A model generated the notes under the pieces. It had not been told where the DNA came from. It saw nothing but the letters and a program-made list of their open reading frames with translations, and did not search any database. This document shows positions 60,829 through 64,000 of a stretch of DNA of 64,000 nucleotides, piece by piece (the stretch's first letter is position 1; every line of letters begins with the position of its first letter). A program made the position numbers and the translations under genes. Origin of the DNA: Porphyromonadaceae bacterium UBA7332 (lineage in GTDB: Bacteria > Bacteroidota > Bacteroidia > Bacteroidales > UBA7332); NCBI GenBank assembly GCA_002471225.1, contig DKPO01000031.1:57539-121538 (forward strand), given 5' to 3'.

Positions 60829-61953
60829 ATGGATAGTACACCCAAAATAAGAAAAGCATTATTACCACTTTCATATTTGTATGGTTTGATAACTAACATC
60901 CGGAATCGGATGTTTGATTATGGTATCCTGAAGTCTGAAAGTTTTAAAGTGCCGATCGTTTGTGTCGGCAACATCACCGTAGGCGGTACGGGAAAAACAC
61001 CTCATACTGAATATTTGATCAGCATTTTGCAGGAAAGTGGAATGAAAGTAGCCGTTTTAAGCCGTGGCTATAAACGTAAAACACGAGGATTCCTTTTTGC
61101 AGATGAAAAGGCAACACCGGAAAGAATTGGTGACGAACCTTATCAGATGTATAGAAAATTTCCAAATGCGATTGTGGCTGTAGATGGTAATCGGAGAAGA
61201 GGTATAAAAAGAATCCTGGAACAGCATACGGATATTGATGTCGTATTATTGGATGATGCTTTTCAACACAGATGGGTGCAACCGGGAATTTCGATCTTGT
61301 TGATGGATTATCATCGAAAAATCTATGAAGATAAACTATTACCGGCTGGTTCATTAAGAGAGGATGTGTCGGAGATGGAGCGTGCAAATATTATTGTTAT
61401 GACTAAATCTCCGCGGGATATTACTCCTATGGAAATCAGAATAATATCTAAATATCTGGAACCGCGTCCGCATCAGCAACTTTTCTTTACGGATTTTCGT
61501 TATAAACAGATACAACCTCTGTTTAAAGATTTGAGCCGCTACGCGGCGATTGATCTGGATGCAGATATTCTAAAGAAGTCTACCGTGCTTCTTGTGACCG
61601 GTATAGCTTCGAATGAGAAAATGATCCGGGATTTGGAGGGATACTTCAGAGAGCTGATTCCGATGCCTTTCTCCGATCATCATCATTTTACTATTCGGGA
61701 TATTAATGCTATCTTTAAACGATTTTCCGAAATAGAAAATCCGGATAAGTTTATTTTAGTAACTGAAAAAGATGCGGTTCGTTTAGCTCAAATGCCTAAA
61801 ATGACAGATGAATTAAAGCCTGATCTGTATTATATTCCGATTGAAGTAAACTTCTTACAAGATCAGAAACAAAACTTTAACTCTAAAATAATTGACTATG
61901 TTAGAAAAAATAAACCAAACAGCCGATTATCTAAAAAAGGCTACAACTTATAG
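60829..61953 (+). CDS. lpxK: Tetraacyldisaccharide 4'-kinase (lipid A biosynthesis)
   Basis: The 374-residue protein has an N-terminal membrane anchor and the Walker-type motif VGNITVGGTGKTPHTEYL (about 46-63). AVLSRGYKRKTRG and LLDDAFQHRWV follow, with the catalytic Asp region, and the C-terminal SDHHHFTIRDI. It phosphorylates the 4' position of the lipid A precursor at the inner membrane. Its last 56 bases overlap the start of the purine nucleoside phosphorylase gene. Confidence 0.95.
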   Translation: MDSTPKIRKALLPLSYLYGLITNIRNRMFDYGILKSESFKVPIVCVGNITVGGTGKTPHTEYLISILQESGMKVAVLSRGYKRKTRGFLFADEKATPERIGDEPYQMYRKFPNAIVAVDGNRRRGIKRILEQHTDIDVVLLDDAFQHRWVQPGISILLMDYHRKIYEDKLLPAGSLREDVSEMERANIIVMTKSPRDITPMEIRIISKYLEPRPHQQLFFTDFRYKQIQPLFKDLSRYAAIDLDADILKKSTVLLVTGIASNEKMIRDLEGYFRELIPMPFSDHHHFTIRDINAIFKRFSEIENPDKFILVTEKDAVRLAQMPKMTDELKPDLYYIPIEVNFLQDQKQNFNSKIIDYVRKNKPNSRLSKKGYNL

Positions 61954-62710
61954 ACCATTAGTAGGTATTATTCTTGGTTCAGGTTTAGGAGAGTTGGTTA
62001 ATCACATTAAAGAACAACAAGTGATTAATTACGAAGAAATTCCGAATTTTCCTGTTTCAACAGTTGAAGGTCACAGCGGTAAGCTGATTTTTGGTTTGCT
62101 GGGAGGTAAACAAGTAGTTGCGATGCAAGGTCGTTTCCACTTCTATGAAGGATATGACATGAAACAATGTACATTCCCTGTAAGAGTGATGAAAGCTTTA
62201 GGCATCAATACATTATTTGCTTCTAATGCAGCAGGTGGTATGAACCCTGATTTTGTTGTAGGTGACGTAATGATTATTAATGATCATATCAATATGTTCC
62301 CTGAGCATCCGCTTCGTGGTAAAAACTACAAAGAATTAGGAACTCGTTTCCCGGATATGCACGATGCTTATTGCAAAGAACTGATCGCTACAGCTAAGGA
62401 AATCGCTAAAGAAAAAGCAATCGATTTAAAAGAAGGTGTTTACTTAGGTACACAAGGTCCTACTTTTGAAACTCCGGCTGAATACAGAATGTTCTATCGT
62501 ATGGGTGCAGATGCAGTTGGTATGAGTACAGTTCCTGAAGTGATCGTTGCACGTCACGGTGGTATGCGTGTATTCGCTTTATCAGTTATCACAGATATGT
62601 GGTATGATGGTAAACCGGTTGAAGTATCACATGAGGAGGTATTGGAAGCAGCTAACAGTGCGCAGCCTAAAATGACTGCTATTATGACTGCTTTAATTGA
62701 AAAAATGTAA
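61898..62710 (+). CDS. Purine nucleoside phosphorylase (PNP-I)
   Basis: About 270 residues from the ATG at 61898; an in-frame TTG two codons upstream is less likely. It shows GIILGSGLGEL (phosphate binding), GHSGKL, the GRFHFYEGY histidine segment, ASNAAGG, and AVGMSTVPEVIVARH with the purine-binding region. It cleaves guanosine or inosine with phosphate in purine salvage. The start lies 56 bases inside lpxK in another frame, an unusually long overlap. Confidence 0.94.
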   Translation: MLEKINQTADYLKKATTYRPLVGIILGSGLGELVNHIKEQQVINYEEIPNFPVSTVEGHSGKLIFGLLGGKQVVAMQGRFHFYEGYDMKQCTFPVRVMKALGINTLFASNAAGGMNPDFVVGDVMIINDHINMFPEHPLRGKNYKELGTRFPDMHDAYCKELIATAKEIAKEKAIDLKEGVYLGTQGPTFETPAEYRMFYRMGADAVGMSTVPEVIVARHGGMRVFALSVITDMWYDGKPVEVSHEEVLEAANSAQPKMTAIMTALIEKM

Positions 62711-62739
62711 TTTTCTTCAAGAAATAAATGATTCTAAAG

Positions 62740-62778
62740 GCTATGTCAGGCAGTTTTGTGTTGACATAGCTTTTTTTA
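62740..62778 (+). terminator. Terminator after the purine nucleoside phosphorylase gene
   Basis: A perfect 9-bp stem (arms 62740-62748 and 62762-62770) with a 13-base loop, followed by seven T. Confidence 0.85.
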
Positions 62779-62790
62779 AATTATATAGAA

Positions 62791-63822
62791 ATGGAAACAA
62801 AACGTACAGATATTGCTTCGTTAGGAGAATTTGGTCTGATTGAACATTTGACTAAAGCATTAAAACCACTGAATCATTCAACTGTTTTAGGTGTGGGTGA
62901 TGATGCTGCTATTCTGGATTATAAAGACAAGCAGGTTGTTGTAACGACAGATCTTTTGCTCGAAGGAATTCACTTTGATTTGACGTATGTGCCATTAAAA
63001 CATCTGGGTTATAAAGCTGCAGTAGTAAATTTCTCGGATGTTTATGCTATGAATGCTCAGCCTAAACAAATCACTGTCTCTTTAGGACTGTCTAAGAGAT
63101 TTTCGGTTGAAGATATTGAGGCTTTGTATGAAGGCATAAATTTAGCTTGCTCAAAATACGGTGTAGATGTAATCGGCGGAGATACTTCAGCATCTTATAC
63201 AGGACTGACTATCAGTATTACTTGTTTGGGCGAGGGTGACAAAGAAACGATTGTTCGCCGTTCCGGAGCAAAACCAAGTCAATTGATTTGTGTGAGTGGA
63301 GATTTGGGAGCTGCTTACATGGGGCTTCAGCTATTGGAGCGTGAAAAAACAGTATTCAAGGGAGAGACTGAATTTAAACCGGCGTTTGAAGGAAAAGAGT
63401 ACTTACTTGAACGACAATTAAAGCCTGAAGCACGAAAAGATATTATTGAACGTTTGGCTGAAAATGATATTTTACCTACATCAATGATCGATATTTCGGA
63501 TGGCTTGTCTTCAGAATTGATGCATTTATGTAAAAACAGTGAAGTTGGCTGTCGCATTTATGAAGATCGTATTCCGATTGACTACCAGACAGCGGTAATG
63601 GCAGAAGAATTCAATATGAATCTGGTAACTGCGGCTTTGAATGGTGGAGAAGATTATGAGCTATTATTTACTGTACCTATTGAGCTCCATGATCAGGTGG
63701 CAGCTATTGAAGGAGTAAGAATTATTGGTCATACGACTGAAAAAGATTTAGGTGCAGCTCTAATTACACGCGACGGTCTGGAAGTTCCTCTGAAAGCACA
63801 AGGATGGGTAGCTCCAATGTAA
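62791..63822 (+). CDS. thiL: Thiamine-monophosphate kinase
   Basis: The 343-residue protein has the ThiL/PurM fold: SLGEFGLIEHLTK at the start, GVGDDAAILDYKDKQVVVTTDLLLEGIHF (quoted in part) with the metal-binding Asp residues, GYKAAVVNFSDVYAM, and GGDTSASYTGLTIS. It converts thiamine monophosphate to thiamine diphosphate. It starts 13 bases after the preceding terminator, so its promoter must lie in or before that hairpin. Confidence 0.94.
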   Translation: METKRTDIASLGEFGLIEHLTKALKPLNHSTVLGVGDDAAILDYKDKQVVVTTDLLLEGIHFDLTYVPLKHLGYKAAVVNFSDVYAMNAQPKQITVSLGLSKRFSVEDIEALYEGINLACSKYGVDVIGGDTSASYTGLTISITCLGEGDKETIVRRSGAKPSQLICVSGDLGAAYMGLQLLEREKTVFKGETEFKPAFEGKEYLLERQLKPEARKDIIERLAENDILPTSMIDISDGLSSELMHLCKNSEVGCRIYEDRIPIDYQTAVMAEEFNMNLVTAALNGGEDYELLFTVPIELHDQVAAIEGVRIIGHTTEKDLGAALITRDGLEVPLKAQGWVAPM

Positions 63823-63849
63823 TATTATTTCTGTTTTGATTTACAGCTC

Positions 63850-63890
63850 TTTACAGCTCCAATCCCTTTGCAGATAGGAGCTGTGAAGAA
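63850..63890. other. Hairpin after thiL
   Basis: TTTACAGCTCC and GGAGCTGTGAA can form an 11-bp stem with one T-G pair around a 16-base loop. It is followed by an A-rich, not T-rich, stretch, so it is weak as a terminator for thiL. ACAGCTC is also directly repeated just upstream. Confidence 0.4.
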
Positions 63891-63916
63891 AAAAAATAAA
63901 AAAAATAGCCGAGATA

Positions 63917-63948
63917 TTTGCAGGAATAAATACCTTTCCATATCTTTG
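63917..63948 (+). promoter_or_regulatory. Promoter of the tRNA at the right edge
   Basis: TTTG (63917-63920), a 20-base spacer and TATCTTTG (63941-63948), followed by CAACGCAATTGAGAA, nearly the same as after both tRNA-Lys promoters. Confidence 0.78.
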
Positions 63949-63982
63949 CAACGCAATTGAGAAAATCAATTGCAAATAAGTT

Positions 63983-64000
63983 TGTCTCATGGTGTAACGG
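63983..64000 (+). tRNA. Start of a tRNA gene, probably tRNA-Gln, cut by the window edge
   Basis: TGTCTCA would be the 5' acceptor strand, followed by TG and the D-arm start GTGTAACGG. A 5' U and this D arm are usual for Bacteroidales tRNA-Gln. The anticodon lies outside the window, so the identity is only likely; the promoter in front supports a tRNA. Confidence 0.6.

Overview
The window is chromosomal DNA of a Bacteroidota bacterium, most likely order Bacteroidales and a lineage that has a type IX secretion system (T9SS), such as a Dysgonomonas/Parabacteroides/Porphyromonas relative; the genus cannot be fixed from the sequence alone. The evidence is: promoters of the Bacteroidetes form TTG-N19/20-TAnnTTTG in front of rpsO, rpsU and several tRNA genes; the porP-gldKLMN cluster; the gene order rpsU-xerC-raiA-tRNAs-tuf-trpT-secE-nusG-rplKAJL-rpoBC; and lineage-typical families (DUF4254, YfhO, the ThrRS-like/uridine-kinase fusion). 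Most genes are ordinary core genes, and nearly every transcription unit ends in a recognisable hairpin terminator.

Layout. 1-6.6 kb, mostly minus strand: a partial biotin-dependent carboxyltransferase, an S9 peptidase, an XRE-cupin regulator with acyl-CoA synthetase, and rpsO. 6.7-13.3 kb: typA, the methyl-cycle pair mtnN-luxS, a PBP4-type peptidase, thymidine kinase and an AI-2E family permease. 13.4-19.4 kb is the one accessory-looking stretch. It is bounded by two identical tRNA-Lys genes on the left and two identical tRNA-Pro genes on the right. Inside are about 1.4 kb of repeat-rich non-coding DNA, two tandem paralogous PAS/LuxR-type regulators, and an S9-like lipoprotein that has lost its catalytic triad. 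19.4-34.2 kb is the translation/transcription supercluster. 34.2-45.6 kb holds a nucleoside kinase fusion, a Na/Pi cotransporter, a dihydrouridine synthase, a lipopolysaccharide-core block (DUF4254, GT9, sugar kinase), rsmI, a coiled-coil lipoprotein, a HAD nucleotidase and a GT2. 45.8-50.5 kb holds small membrane and hypothetical proteins, a putative zincin, a cobalamin adenosyltransferase and a CPBP protease. 50.6-58.9 kb is yfhO and the T9SS genes. 58.9-63.8 kb holds sppA, lpxK, a purine nucleoside phosphorylase and thiL. A tRNA gene (probably Gln) starts at the right edge.

Working together: mtnN and luxS are consecutive steps of S-adenosylhomocysteine detoxification. The GT9/kinase/GT2/lpxK genes serve the lipid A-core outer membrane. 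PorP, GldK, GldL, GldM and GldN form the trans-envelope motor and ring of the T9SS.

The least explained signals are four kinds of short repeats at 13.99-14.75 kb, two of them spaced at exactly 21 and 22 bp. They lie upstream of the paired regulators. Next are the triad-less peptidase, a nested palindrome at 49.45-49.52 kb, and a structured rpsU leader. I found no CRISPR array, transposase, rRNA or integrase of a mobile element.
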